Shown here: positions 1 through 6,263 of the stretch, piece by piece
How positions within the stretch are numbered: position 1 is the first letter of the stretch
Layout of the letters: each line of letters opens with the position of its first letter
Assembly (NCBI GenBank): GCA_030430875.1
Contig: JAUIKI010000048.1
Coordinates: 1 to 8,267 of the forward strand
DNA length: 8,267 nt
Direction of reading: 5' to 3'
Origin: Gammaproteobacteria bacterium
GTDB lineage: Bacteria; Pseudomonadota; Gammaproteobacteria; Pseudomonadales; JAUIKI01
The notes under the pieces: model-generated
Told to the model about the DNA's origin: nothing
Seen by the model: the letters and a program-made list of their open reading frames with translations, nothing else
The model's database searches: none
Made by a program: the position numbers and the translations under genes

Positions 1-394
1 GTGCATCGCCAGTAAATACTCTATCTTCTACTCGATAGGCTAAATGACACGGAGTATGTCCTGGAGTGTGAATTGCTTGTACCTTACTTTTTCCGAAGTG
101 TAAGAATTGTCCATCAACAAGGCGAACTCCAACACAGCTTGCTTTCGTTGTTTCATGCATAGCCGTTTCACATTGAGTTAATTCTCTTAGCTTACCACTG
201 CCTGTGATATGATCGGCATGAACATGTGTATCCAAAGCATATGTTAATTTTAAAGAAAGTTGTGTCAGCAGTTCTACGTATTGATTGATATTCTCTAAAA
301 CAGGATCAATAATAATTGCCTCATGAGTGTTTGTGTCGCCAATTAAATAAGTGTAGGTGAAAGATTCAGGGTCAAGCAGTTGGCGAAAAATCAT
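1..394 (-). CDS. ETHE1-type persulfide dioxygenase (metallo-beta-lactamase fold), C-terminal part outside window
   Basis: The first 131 codons of an MBL-fold protein are present; the rest lies beyond base 1. The reading runs from an ATG at 394 and begins MIFRQLLDPESFTYTYLIGD, the usual N-terminus of the ETHE1/Blh dioxygenase group. Metal-site motifs seen are THVHADH (His57, His59, Asp61, His62), the HTPGHTPCH segment with His113, and FTGDA with the bridging Asp130. Family members oxidise glutathione persulfide to sulfite in the cytoplasm using mononuclear iron. There is no signal peptide. The start codon overlaps the stop of the upstream DUF442 gene as ATGA (391-394), and AAGGAG at 402-407 lies 7 nt before the ATG, so translation is probably coupled. 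The sulfur-gene neighbours strongly favour persulfide dioxygenase over glyoxalase II, a related MBL fold. The partial sequence prevents checking the C-terminal ligands. Confidence 0.9.
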   Translation of the reverse strand, partial: MIFRQLLDPESFTYTYLIGDTNTHEAIIIDPVLENINQYVELLTQLSLKLTYALDTHVHADHITGSGKLRELTQCETAMHETTKASCVGVRLVDGQFLHFGKSKVQAIHTPGHTPCHLAYRVEDRVFTGDA

Positions 395-930
395 TTTATG
401 TCTCCTTCTTTTGTTTTCATTATTTGACGAATTTTTTCCTTCAAAGCTTCTTTTGTTATTCCATATTGTGTGGCTTTTTGGATTTCAGTTTCAACAGGCT
501 GTTTATTGGTAATGATTTCGTCTAAAGCAACCATGGTTGCTGCTCGATTAGCTGATGAGCAATGAATGAAAATAGGGTAATTCTCAGGATTGCTTAGCAC
601 TGCAGAAAATTTTTCTATTGTTTTTAAATCTAAATTAGCTGGAGTAACAGGAATATTTACATAGTTCATTTTGAGGTTTACAACTACTTCCTTTTCAGGG
701 AAATCTATTTCTTCATCGCTACTTAAATTGAGCACCGTTTTGATTCCTAGCTCTTTTAATGTAAAAAAACTATCTTTAGAAGGTTGTCCTGCCGTATAGA
801 GATCTCCATGAGGTTTTTTCTGTTTATAAACGGGTTGAATATTTTGCATTGTAATTGTTTCAATATCAGTTTGAGCATTTAAAATAGATGCTGAAATAAA
901 TGAAAGAATTGATAATATAAAGTTTTTCAT
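391..930 (-). CDS. Exported DUF442 (Blh N-domain-like) phosphatase-fold protein
   Basis: A protein of 179 residues. Residues 1-19 look like a signal peptide: Lys2, a hydrophobic core FILSILSFISASIL, then a likely cut after Asn-Ala (LNA|Q). The mature part has the DUF442 hallmarks: YTAGQPS at 45-51, a GIKTVLNL strand at 62-69, and the P-loop HCSSANRA with Cys124 and Arg129. The spacing is Cys-X4-Arg, as in DUF442, not the Cys-X5-Arg of ordinary tyrosine phosphatases. In Blh proteins this domain is fused in front of a persulfide dioxygenase; here the dioxygenase is the next gene, overlapping by 4 bp. Its role in sulfur metabolism is not well defined; phosphatase or sulfurtransferase-like chemistry is possible. 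The start at 930 has a modest AAGAGA Shine-Dalgarno. The next Met (codon 28) has none, which supports the exported form. The gap to arsR is 16 bp. Confidence 0.85.
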   Translation of the reverse strand: MKNFILSILSFISASILNAQTDIETITMQNIQPVYKQKKPHGDLYTAGQPSKDSFFTLKELGIKTVLNLSSDEEIDFPEKEVVVNLKMNYVNIPVTPANLDLKTIEKFSAVLSNPENYPIFIHCSSANRAATMVALDEIITNKQPVETEIQKATQYGITKEALKEKIRQIMKTKEGDIK

Positions 931-946
931 AATAGTCTCTTGTGTT

Positions 947-1276
947 TTAGGATAAAATTTTCTGATATTTTTTTTCTGTCAAGTTTTTATAACCACTACA
1001 AATTGATCCACATAGGTGGTTAACCACAGGATCTGATATTTGATAGTAAACAGTGGTTCCTTCTTTTCTTGATGTTAATAGCCCAGCAGTTACGAGCAAC
1101 TGAAGATGCTTAGAAATATTAGCCTGACTGCTTCCAACAGAGTGAACAATTTCAGTTACACAATGTTCTCCTTCGTGAAGATACTTCATGATTTTAAGCC
1201 TGGTTGTATCCGACAAAGCTTTAAGAAGTTGAGCAATTTCATTTAATGAAATATCTGTTATTTTCTCGAACATCAT
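947..1276 (-). CDS. ArsR/SmtB-family transcriptional repressor of the sulfur operon
   Basis: A 109-residue winged-helix protein, typical ArsR length. Residues 15-34 (AQLLKALSDTTRLKIMKYLH) are the family's N-terminal helices, 46-64 (SVGSSQANISKHLQLLVTAG) the helix-turn-helix, and 66-80 the wing (LLTSRKEGTTVYYQI). Cysteines are Cys39 (EHCVTE, aligning with the first Cys of the ArsR ELCVCD motif), Cys89 and Cys93 (LCGSIC) in the last helix. The position that holds the reactive Cys in BigR/SqrR/YgaV (RLLILC in YgaV) is Lys31 here, so sensing probably uses another Cys set or a bound metal or metalloid. It most likely represses its own operon by binding the palindromes in the promoter upstream of the rhodanese gene. 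The start ATG overlaps the tauE-like stop as ATGA (1273-1276); AGGGG at 1284-1288 is its Shine-Dalgarno. A second ATG follows immediately. Confidence 0.9.
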   Translation of the reverse strand: MMFEKITDISLNEIAQLLKALSDTTRLKIMKYLHEGEHCVTEIVHSVGSSQANISKHLQLLVTAGLLTSRKEGTTVYYQISDPVVNHLCGSICSGYKNLTEKKYQKILS

Positions 1277-2034
1277 TCTAGAACCCCTACATTTTGTAAC
1301 AATAAAAAAAATCCAATTAACATGACAAAGACAGCAAATCCTTTTTTTAAGTTTTCAGTGCTAACTTGCCGGGCAATTTTCACTCCTATTATCGTAGTGC
1401 TTGCAGAAGCTGTCATAAAAATAAGTGTGATTGACCAATGGAAATCAGCAACACCGATATATCCAAAAATTCCTGAGATTGCAGTCAGCCCAATAATAAA
1501 TAGAGAGGTTCCCATCGCAAGGCGGATAGTCAACCCAGCCCAAGATGATAAGGCAGGTACTATCAAAAAACCTCCTCCTACTCCGACGAGTCCTGTCATT
1601 GTGCCAATGCTTAAACCTAAGCCCCCAGTAATCATGGGGTTAAGATGGCATGCATTATTTTTAGAATGTTCAGAGGTTTGTTTCTTAGTTAACATGGAAA
1701 ATGCTGAGATAATCATAATGACTGCAAATAGAATTAGCTGTTGTGTGCCTGTGACATAAATTGAAAGTTTGGCGCTTATAAAAGTTGCTACAGCCGCAAT
1801 ACTTCCAAACACTAATCCAACTCGATAGCATATAGCTTTTTGTCGTGCTTGCTGAAATGCTCCGATGATTGCAGAGAGTCCTACAATGACTAACGACATA
1901 GGGATAGCCGATTTTGGATCTATCTTCAGTCCATAAATGAGAGCGGGTAGAGCTAAGATTGAACCACCGCTCCCAAAAAAACCAAGGAAAAAACCAATCA
2001 CAGCCCCCATTAATATAATGAGCAGTAATTCCAT
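1273..2034 (-). CDS. TauE/SafE-family sulfite/sulfonate-type exporter
   Basis: A 253-residue, highly hydrophobic protein with about eight membrane segments, the normal size for TauE/SafE (DUF81) permeases. The two family half-repeats are visible: GFFGSGGSILALPAL at about 18-32 and GLVGVGGGFLIVPAL at 148-162, each followed by further helices. A polar loop around 116-132 (KKQTSEHSKNNACH) joins the halves. Members move small sulfur oxyanions or organosulfonates across the inner membrane. Next to a persulfide dioxygenase, which makes sulfite, export of sulfite or a related anion is the likeliest job; the substrate is inferred. The gene starts 4 bp after the rhodanese stop and has no clear Shine-Dalgarno, so it probably depends on translational coupling. 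Its stop overlaps the arsR start. Confidence 0.9.
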   Translation of the reverse strand: MELLLIILMGAVIGFFLGFFGSGGSILALPALIYGLKIDPKSAIPMSLVIVGLSAIIGAFQQARQKAICYRVGLVFGSIAAVATFISAKLSIYVTGTQQLILFAVIMIISAFSMLTKKQTSEHSKNNACHLNPMITGGLGLSIGTMTGLVGVGGGFLIVPALSSWAGLTIRLAMGTSLFIIGLTAISGIFGYIGVADFHWSITLIFMTASASTTIIGVKIARQVSTENLKKGFAVFVMLIGFFLLLQNVGVLE

Positions 2035-2038
2035 TAGG

Positions 2039-2572
2039 TTATTTCAATGAGTGTGTGCAACTTATCTTTCGATTCCATGGCATCTTTTCTAATAGAGTAG
2101 CTAAACCACAAAACCCTGTCATTCCTGCTATAAACAAACCTAAAGCCATGGCTCCGGATAAAAGATAGAAGCTAGAGTGGATGAAAAAACCAAACAGAAT
2201 TCCCGATAAGATAATCAATCCAATAATCATTTGAACCTGACGATTGATTGAAATTCCATGGCCACATTTTTCAACCGGGATCGCCTGTTTTTTGCAGGCC
2301 ATTAACCCGCCATGAACAACAGTGATATTTTGATACCCTTGATGTGCTAGTTTTTTTGCAGCTATTTGGCTACGATGACCGCTATGACAGATGATAAATA
2401 TTTCCTGTTCTTTGGGAATGCTTTTAATCTGGCTCTCAATGCTGTCTAAAGGAATATTTATAGAGTTGGATATCCGTTGAGCTGCAAACTCATCTGCTGA
2501 TCGAACATCTAACACATAACAGGGTTGTTTTTTTAAGTGGCTATAGAATTTTTGAGGGGATATGTTGTTCAT
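2039..2572 (-). CDS. Membrane-anchored rhodanese (YgaP-like: rhodanese + DUF2892)
   Basis: A protein of 177 residues in two parts. Residues 4-102 are a single rhodanese domain with YVLDVRSADEF at 19-29 and the active-site loop CHSGHRS, Cys62 being the sulfur-carrying residue. Residues 110-167 are the DUF2892 tail: two membrane helices (about 113-131 and 135-161) ending GFCGLATLLEKMPWN, the pattern seen in E. coli YgaP. The protein should sit in the inner membrane with the rhodanese domain in the cytoplasm and move sulfane sulfur between persulfide carriers. It is the first gene of the operon. Its Shine-Dalgarno AGGAG (2579-2583) is 6 nt from the ATG. Extra cysteines at 18, 93, 103 and 155 could take part in relay chemistry, but that is speculation. 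Confidence 0.9.
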   Translation of the reverse strand: MNNISPQKFYSHLKKQPCYVLDVRSADEFAAQRISNSINIPLDSIESQIKSIPKEQEIFIICHSGHRSQIAAKKLAHQGYQNITVVHGGLMACKKQAIPVEKCGHGISINRQVQMIIGLIILSGILFGFFIHSSFYLLSGAMALGLFIAGMTGFCGLATLLEKMPWNRKISCTHSLK

Positions 2573-2578
2573 GGTTGG

Positions 2579-2620
2579 CTCCTATCTATTACTATATAGC
2601 TAATTAGAGATACTTGTCAA
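2579..2620 (-). promoter_or_regulatory. Strong sigma70-type promoter of the sulfur operon
   Basis: On the minus strand there is a perfect -35 TTGACA (bases 2615-2620), an 18-bp spacer, and a -10 TATAGT (2591-2596). Transcription should begin near 2584, giving a leader of only about 12 nt with the AGGAG ribosome site (2579-2583) almost at the 5' end. No other good promoter is seen inside the tightly packed operon. Confidence 0.7.
2592..2607. promoter_or_regulatory. Candidate ArsR-family operator (two adjacent palindromes)
   Basis: Two perfect 8-bp palindromes lie side by side, CTATATAG (2592-2599) and CTAATTAG (2600-2607). They cover the -10 box and the adjoining spacer of the operon promoter. 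A dimeric winged-helix repressor bound here would block RNA polymerase. AT-rich palindromes overlapping the promoter are typical of ArsR-family autoregulation. Assignment to this operon's own ArsR protein is inferred; AT-rich DNA produces short palindromes by chance. Confidence 0.5.
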
Positions 2621-2658
2621 GTTTCATTAATCTTTTTAGCTTCTTCAAGCAATATCCA

Positions 2659-2664
2659 TATAAT
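2659..2664 (+). promoter_or_regulatory. Possible -10 box for the secreted Cys-rich protein gene
   Basis: A perfect TATAAT lies 70 bp before the ATG at 2734. The bases 16-18 nt upstream match the -35 consensus only weakly (about 3 of 6), and there is no TGn extension. It is the best candidate in the short gap between the divergent genes, but it is weak. Confidence 0.3.
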
Positions 2665-2733
2665 TTGCATAGTTTTTTCTTAACATGAAGTTGAAGTTAA
2701 TGTTTTTTAAAAATTTGATCATTTGGAGATTTT

Positions 2734-3411
2734 ATGAAGGTGATAATAAAGATTATTTTCATGTGTTATGTGATGATTGGTAACGTTAATGCGAGCTCAT
2801 CGTGTGAACCACGCATGAGTTTTTTAGGATTTTCTCAAGATTGGAAGACTGTTTATTGGGAAGAGCAAAAAGCAGGAGAGTGCGTTGAGAATTTTCTAAT
2901 TCATGCCTATGATATAACGTCAGATTCTCCCTTTTATTTATTTTCGCAGGAAAGGATTGATAAAATCATCGATTTTGATGATGACTTGTTTTCAGAGGAA
3001 AATGAAATAGATGATGAGGAGTTAGAGCGTATACGAAAAAAGCATTATGCCAATATGAAGCTAGCGTTGGGAAAAATACTTATTCTTCCCATTGAAGGGC
3101 GTTGGATAGATAAGTCTGCTAGCATTACAGGGTCAAAATTGACGGTCAGAAAAAAGTGTGATCAACGTTATGATCCTGATGCTTACCCTAAAAATTGTAA
3201 CTTCACAATCTCTTGTCAAAATAAACGATGCAACGAACAATTGGTATATCAAGATATGGAGCGTTATTTGTATCCAATGAAAGATGTAAAATCAGTGCAT
3301 CATAACTCTGAATGTGATGTTGTGGTGTTGATTTCAGAGCATTGCAATAGTACTGATCCACTTTGTCATCCCAATAATGCCATTCAGATTATAAAGCTAA
3401 CTGGTTGTTAG
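2734..3411 (+). CDS. Secreted cysteine-rich protein of unknown function
   Basis: I do not recognise the family. The protein has 225 residues. Residues 1-20 form a signal peptide (MKVIIKIIFMCYVMIGNVNA, cut at VNA|S). The mature protein has ten cysteines (24, 50, 142, 155, 161, 166, 194, 204, 211, 225), an even number that fits five disulfides in the periplasm or outside the cell; the last residue is itself Cys. Most are in the C-terminal third. The middle (80-98) is a strongly acidic stretch, DFDDDLFSEENEIDDEELE, followed by a basic helix (RIRKKHYANMKLALGK). There is no lipobox or second membrane helix. The start is supported by GGAG at 2725-2728, 5 nt before the ATG. It stands alone, divergent from the sulfur operon. 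Confidence 0.8.
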   Translation: MKVIIKIIFMCYVMIGNVNASSSCEPRMSFLGFSQDWKTVYWEEQKAGECVENFLIHAYDITSDSPFYLFSQERIDKIIDFDDDLFSEENEIDDEELERIRKKHYANMKLALGKILILPIEGRWIDKSASITGSKLTVRKKCDQRYDPDAYPKNCNFTISCQNKRCNEQLVYQDMERYLYPMKDVKSVHHNSECDVVVLISEHCNSTDPLCHPNNAIQIIKLTGC

Positions 3412-3918
3412 TTTTTGTTGAGTTTCAATATAAGAGAATGATTTTAAAAGATTTCAATGGTTTTTTTGTGGGGTTCTATGATGAAAATGAATAGCCCTGT
3501 GTCGAAACTTATTAGTTTAATGAAATTAACTATCAAAATTTATCCAGCAGATTTTCATCATAAATAAAGCAAAAATGCACTAAAATAAACTTTAGCGCAT
3601 CAAGTCATTCGATAAATTAGCAACCTTCATCTTGATGATAGGCGTTACACTTTAATTTTCTACATCCTAGAAATGTAAAGCAAGAAATTTAGATATAAAT
3701 CAATTAAATCAAAAATATAAATCTGTTTATTCATGGTTTATCTTAAGCGACCCCGGCGCCTCTATCACTTTATCTAACTACTGATGACACTAACAATATT
3801 ATAAAAAATGAATACGACAAAACATCATTGATAACTCAGCAAATTTCAAGTGCTCTTAATATATCAAGTTAATGCTATAATAGCCGGCTTTTGTCTCTAT
3901 AAATAATTAGCTTAACTT
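3412..3918. other. Long AT-rich intergenic region without a convincing gene
   Basis: About 500 bp between the secreted-protein gene and dus. Nothing here reads as a recognisable protein on either strand. It contains a 29-codon ATG reading frame at 3478-3567 of no recognisable family, a 7-bp inverted repeat CATCAAG/CTTGATG (3598-3604 and 3631-3637), and an isolated GC-rich patch GCGACCCCGGCGCC (3748-3761) in otherwise very AT-rich sequence. The dus promoter lies at its right end. It may be decayed coding sequence or hold an unrecognised small RNA, but neither is supported. Confidence 0.5.
3873..3881 (+). promoter_or_regulatory. Extended -10 promoter for dus
   Basis: TGCTATAAT is a perfect extended -10 element (TGn plus TATAAT at 3876-3881). 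The -35 region is poor, as is common for extended -10 promoters. Initiation would fall near 3888 and give a leader of about 30 nt. The palindrome AGCCGGCT (3882-3889) follows the -10 box directly and spans the expected start point. Confidence 0.6.
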
Positions 3919-4926
3919 ATGCTTCCTTGGTTTCAAGACGGTAAATTCCCCATTTATCTTGCTCCTATGGCAGGTGTGACTGATATTGTATTTCGGACGA
4001 TTTGCAAAGAGCTTGGTGCGGATGTGATGGTGACAGAGTTTGTGTCAGCTGAGGGTATTATTCGTCGAGATGATCGTACTAGAAAATACACTGAATTTAC
4101 TGATGAGCAACGTCCGTGTGGTGTACAGCTATTTGGTGCAGATGGTTTGCGCATGGGAGAAGCAGCAAAAAAAATTATTGACTGGAAGCAACCTGATTTT
4201 ATCGATATAAACTTTGGTTGTCCTGTGAATAAAGTCGTCTCTAAAAATGGTGGTTCTTCGTTGTTAAAAGACTGTCCATTACTTGCCTCTGTTGCCAGTG
4301 AAATCCATAAAGCTGTGGGCGATCAAGTGCCGGTCACAGCAAAAATTCGCATTGGCTGGGATGATCAAACCATTAATGCACCCAAGGTGTGTAAAGCGCT
4401 AGAAGAAAGCGGTATGCAGGTTATTGCTGTTCATGGTAGAACACGTTCACAACGCTATACAGGTGAGGCAAATTGGGATGTGATTGATGAATGTGCTCGG
4501 ACGGTTGCTATTCCTGTGGTGGGAAACGGCGATATTACCTGTGGAGAAGACGTTGAACGACGGAAACAACAAACGGCTGTGTCTGGCGTGATGATTGGAC
4601 GTGCAGCAATGCAAAATCCGTGGGTGTTTCGCGAGGCAAAACATTATCTCACCACGGGTGAACACCTTGATCCAGTGCCCATGACAGAGCGTTGGCAGTT
4701 GATTCGCAGGCATTGCGCTTTAGCCATTGAAAGTGGTCGTTATGGAGAAGAGCAATACACCATGATGGCAATGCGCTCACGTTTGATTGCCTACTGTAAA
4801 GGCTTTCCCGGTGCTAAGATGTTACGAAAAACATTGTGTGCTTGCACCTCCATTGCTCAACTTGAAGATATTGCTGCGGAATATACAAATCATCATGATC
4901 GTGGTGTTTTTGACATAAATTTATAA
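3919..4926 (+). CDS. dusB: tRNA-dihydrouridine synthase, DusB-like
   Basis: A 335-residue FMN-dependent TIM-barrel enzyme that reduces specific uridines in the tRNA D-loop to dihydrouridine with NAD(P)H. The N-terminal FMN-site motif LAPMAGVTD is at 14-22, followed by TEFVSAEGI. The family signature is DINFGCPVNKVVSKNGGSS at 96-114, with catalytic Cys101. Downstream are VTAKIRIGW, the HGRTRSQRYTGEANW segment and VVGNGDI, which contribute Lys, His and phosphate-binding residues. Length is normal for the DusA/B group. The start is fixed by an in-frame stop just upstream and by the conserved N-terminus, although no Shine-Dalgarno is seen. No fis gene follows, unlike the enterobacterial dusB-fis operon. 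The DusB subgroup is likely but not certain. Confidence 0.92.
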   Translation: MLPWFQDGKFPIYLAPMAGVTDIVFRTICKELGADVMVTEFVSAEGIIRRDDRTRKYTEFTDEQRPCGVQLFGADGLRMGEAAKKIIDWKQPDFIDINFGCPVNKVVSKNGGSSLLKDCPLLASVASEIHKAVGDQVPVTAKIRIGWDDQTINAPKVCKALEESGMQVIAVHGRTRSQRYTGEANWDVIDECARTVAIPVVGNGDITCGEDVERRKQQTAVSGVMIGRAAMQNPWVFREAKHYLTTGEHLDPVPMTERWQLIRRHCALAIESGRYGEEQYTMMAMRSRLIAYCKGFPGAKMLRKTLCACTSIAQLEDIAAEYTNHHDRGVFDINL

Positions 4927-5038
4927 TAGTGTTTATTTGAAAAGCATGTGTGTCATATTAGGTTATACTTAAAAAACAATTGGAAAATTATAGCAATATT
5001 TCAAATATTTTAATCATGACTTAATTGAGGTGGTGAAA

Positions 5039-5698
5039 ATGGCAAACATATTAATTACAGGTGGTAATCGTGGTGTTGGTCTTGAGTTAGCACGTAAATT
5101 TTCAACACGTGGAGACAATGTGATTGTCACTTGTCGTCAAACAAGTCCTGAGCTGGCAGCTTTATCTGTGCAGGTGATTGAAAATATTGATGTGGCAAGT
5201 GATCAATCTGTTCAAGTTTTAGCTGATTTACTTGCAAATGAAAGTTTGGATGTGATTGTTAATAATGCGGGCATTTTGTCTAATGAAACCATTGAAGATC
5301 TAAACTTTGATCGGATGCGTCAACAGTTTGATGTGAATACATTAGGTCCACTGCGTGTAACTAAAGCATTATTATCAAGATTAAAAAATGGATCAAAAGT
5401 TATTATTATTACCAGTCGAATGGGTTCTTGTGCTGATAATTCATCAGGTGGATTTTATGGTTATCGCATATCAAAAGCTGCTGTTAACATGGCAGGTATT
5501 AATTTGTCTCTCGATTTGAAAAAACAAGGTGTCGCTGTTGGTATATTGCATCCTGGCATGGTAGCAACACAGATGACAGGTGGAAATGGTGTGCCAACTT
5601 CTCATGCTGCTGAAGGATTGATTGCGCGTATTGATGAGCTGACTTTGGCTGATGCTGGCAAGTTTTGGCATGCAGAAGGCGAAGAATTGCCTTGGTGA
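5039..5698 (+). CDS. Short-chain dehydrogenase/reductase (SDR), CsgA/sniffer-like
   Basis: A 219-residue classical SDR with an NAD(P)-binding Rossmann fold. Motifs, counted from the ATG at 5039: TGGNRGVG (7-14) for the dinucleotide, NNAG (75-78), Asn100, catalytic Ser126 in ITSRMGS, and YRISK with Tyr142 and Lys146; HPGMVATQM follows as the post-active-site loop. All catalytic residues are present. The short length and TSRMGS pattern resemble the C-factor/sniffer group, whose substrates are mostly unknown carbonyl compounds. The start at 5039 fits GAGG at 5027-5030 with 8-nt spacing; in-frame GTGs at 5030 and 5033 are too close to that ribosome site. The gene lies 112 bp after dus and may have its own promoter (TATACT at 4964-4969, poor -35). 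It converges with the gene that follows. Confidence 0.88.
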   Translation: MANILITGGNRGVGLELARKFSTRGDNVIVTCRQTSPELAALSVQVIENIDVASDQSVQVLADLLANESLDVIVNNAGILSNETIEDLNFDRMRQQFDVNTLGPLRVTKALLSRLKNGSKVIIITSRMGSCADNSSGGFYGYRISKAAVNMAGINLSLDLKKQGVAVGILHPGMVATQMTGGNGVPTSHAAEGLIARIDELTLADAGKFWHAEGEELPW

Positions 5699-5764
5699 TC
5701 TGAGATTCTTTTCGAAAAAATCCTTGTTCTCTTTCTGATTTTGTAAGGTTTTTTATGTGTGGTT

Positions 5765-6238
5765 TTAACTTGATTTAGGAAGAGGGCTGTTGCTAATGGT
5801 TAAATAGCGACTGAATGCAATTTTTCGATGGACACCTTTCGGGTCTGAAAAAAAAGGGATATGCAATTCAGATTCATGCGAAATGACAATCTTCCATTTA
5901 GCTTGATCAAAAAACAAAAAGCTAATTTCATTTGGTTCAATCAGTTCGATTAATTTAAATGTTCCCGTGGAATAAATTGCACTTAATGTTAGTGAATCTA
6001 AAATCACCAATGTTTTTGACAGTAGATAAATATGTAAACTTTCTTCATATGGAATATCATCGGTGGTAAATAAAACATAGTAATTATTCCAGCTGAGACA
6101 TAGCTCTAAAATCACACCATCGATAAAAACATTTGTTGCACTATTTCCTAAATATATTTGACTGGTTATGGATGGTGAATCATCATCTTGTTGAGTAACA
6201 GCTTCGATGTTGAAATCTTTGGTTGTTAGTATTTTCAT
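5765..6238 (-). CDS. Hypothetical soluble protein paired with the glycine-zipper protein; candidate immunity protein or chaperone
   Basis: I cannot name the family. From the ATG at 6238 the protein has 157 residues; an in-frame TTG at 6256 would add six. Neither has a clear Shine-Dalgarno, so coupling to the upstream gene is likely. There is no signal peptide or membrane helix. The composition suggests a beta-rich fold: alternating strands such as FIDGVILELCLSW, YYVLFTTDDIPYEESLHIYLL, LIELIEPNEISFLFF and KWKIVISHE, then a conserved-looking tail DPKGVHRKIAFSRYLTI. It starts 25 bp after the stop of the membrane-inserting protein gene, almost certainly in one transcript. A small soluble protein right behind a putative toxin is the usual place for immunity; an Eag-like chaperone that shields hydrophobic helices is another option. 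Both are inference from context. Confidence 0.75.
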   Translation of the reverse strand: MKILTTKDFNIEAVTQQDDDSPSITSQIYLGNSATNVFIDGVILELCLSWNNYYVLFTTDDIPYEESLHIYLLSKTLVILDSLTLSAIYSTGTFKLIELIEPNEISFLFFDQAKWKIVISHESELHIPFFSDPKGVHRKIAFSRYLTISNSPLPKSS

Positions 6239-6263
6239 GAGATTGTTTTCATACAATTATTTT

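Noticed and set aside
1322..1759. Plus-strand open frame of 145 codons
   Set aside because: It lies antisense within the TauE-like gene, whose membrane helices and family motifs are clear; its product is Pro/Ile-rich with no family resemblance.
3478..3567. 29-codon plus-strand frame preceded by GGGG
   Set aside because: It is short, carries no recognisable motif and starts in a run of ATG codons; an AT-rich gap will contain such frames by chance.
3954..4713. Two minus-strand open frames inside dus
   Set aside because: They are antisense to a strongly conserved enzyme gene and have no ribosome site or recognisable domain.
5471..5671. Minus-strand open frame inside the SDR gene
   Set aside because: It overlaps the conserved YxxxK catalytic region of the real gene and resembles nothing known.
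5704..5722. Hairpin GATTCTTTT/AAAAAATC after the SDR gene as a terminator
   Set aside because: The stem is nearly all A:T with a bulge and a two-base centre, and no T-run follows; it is too weak to call.
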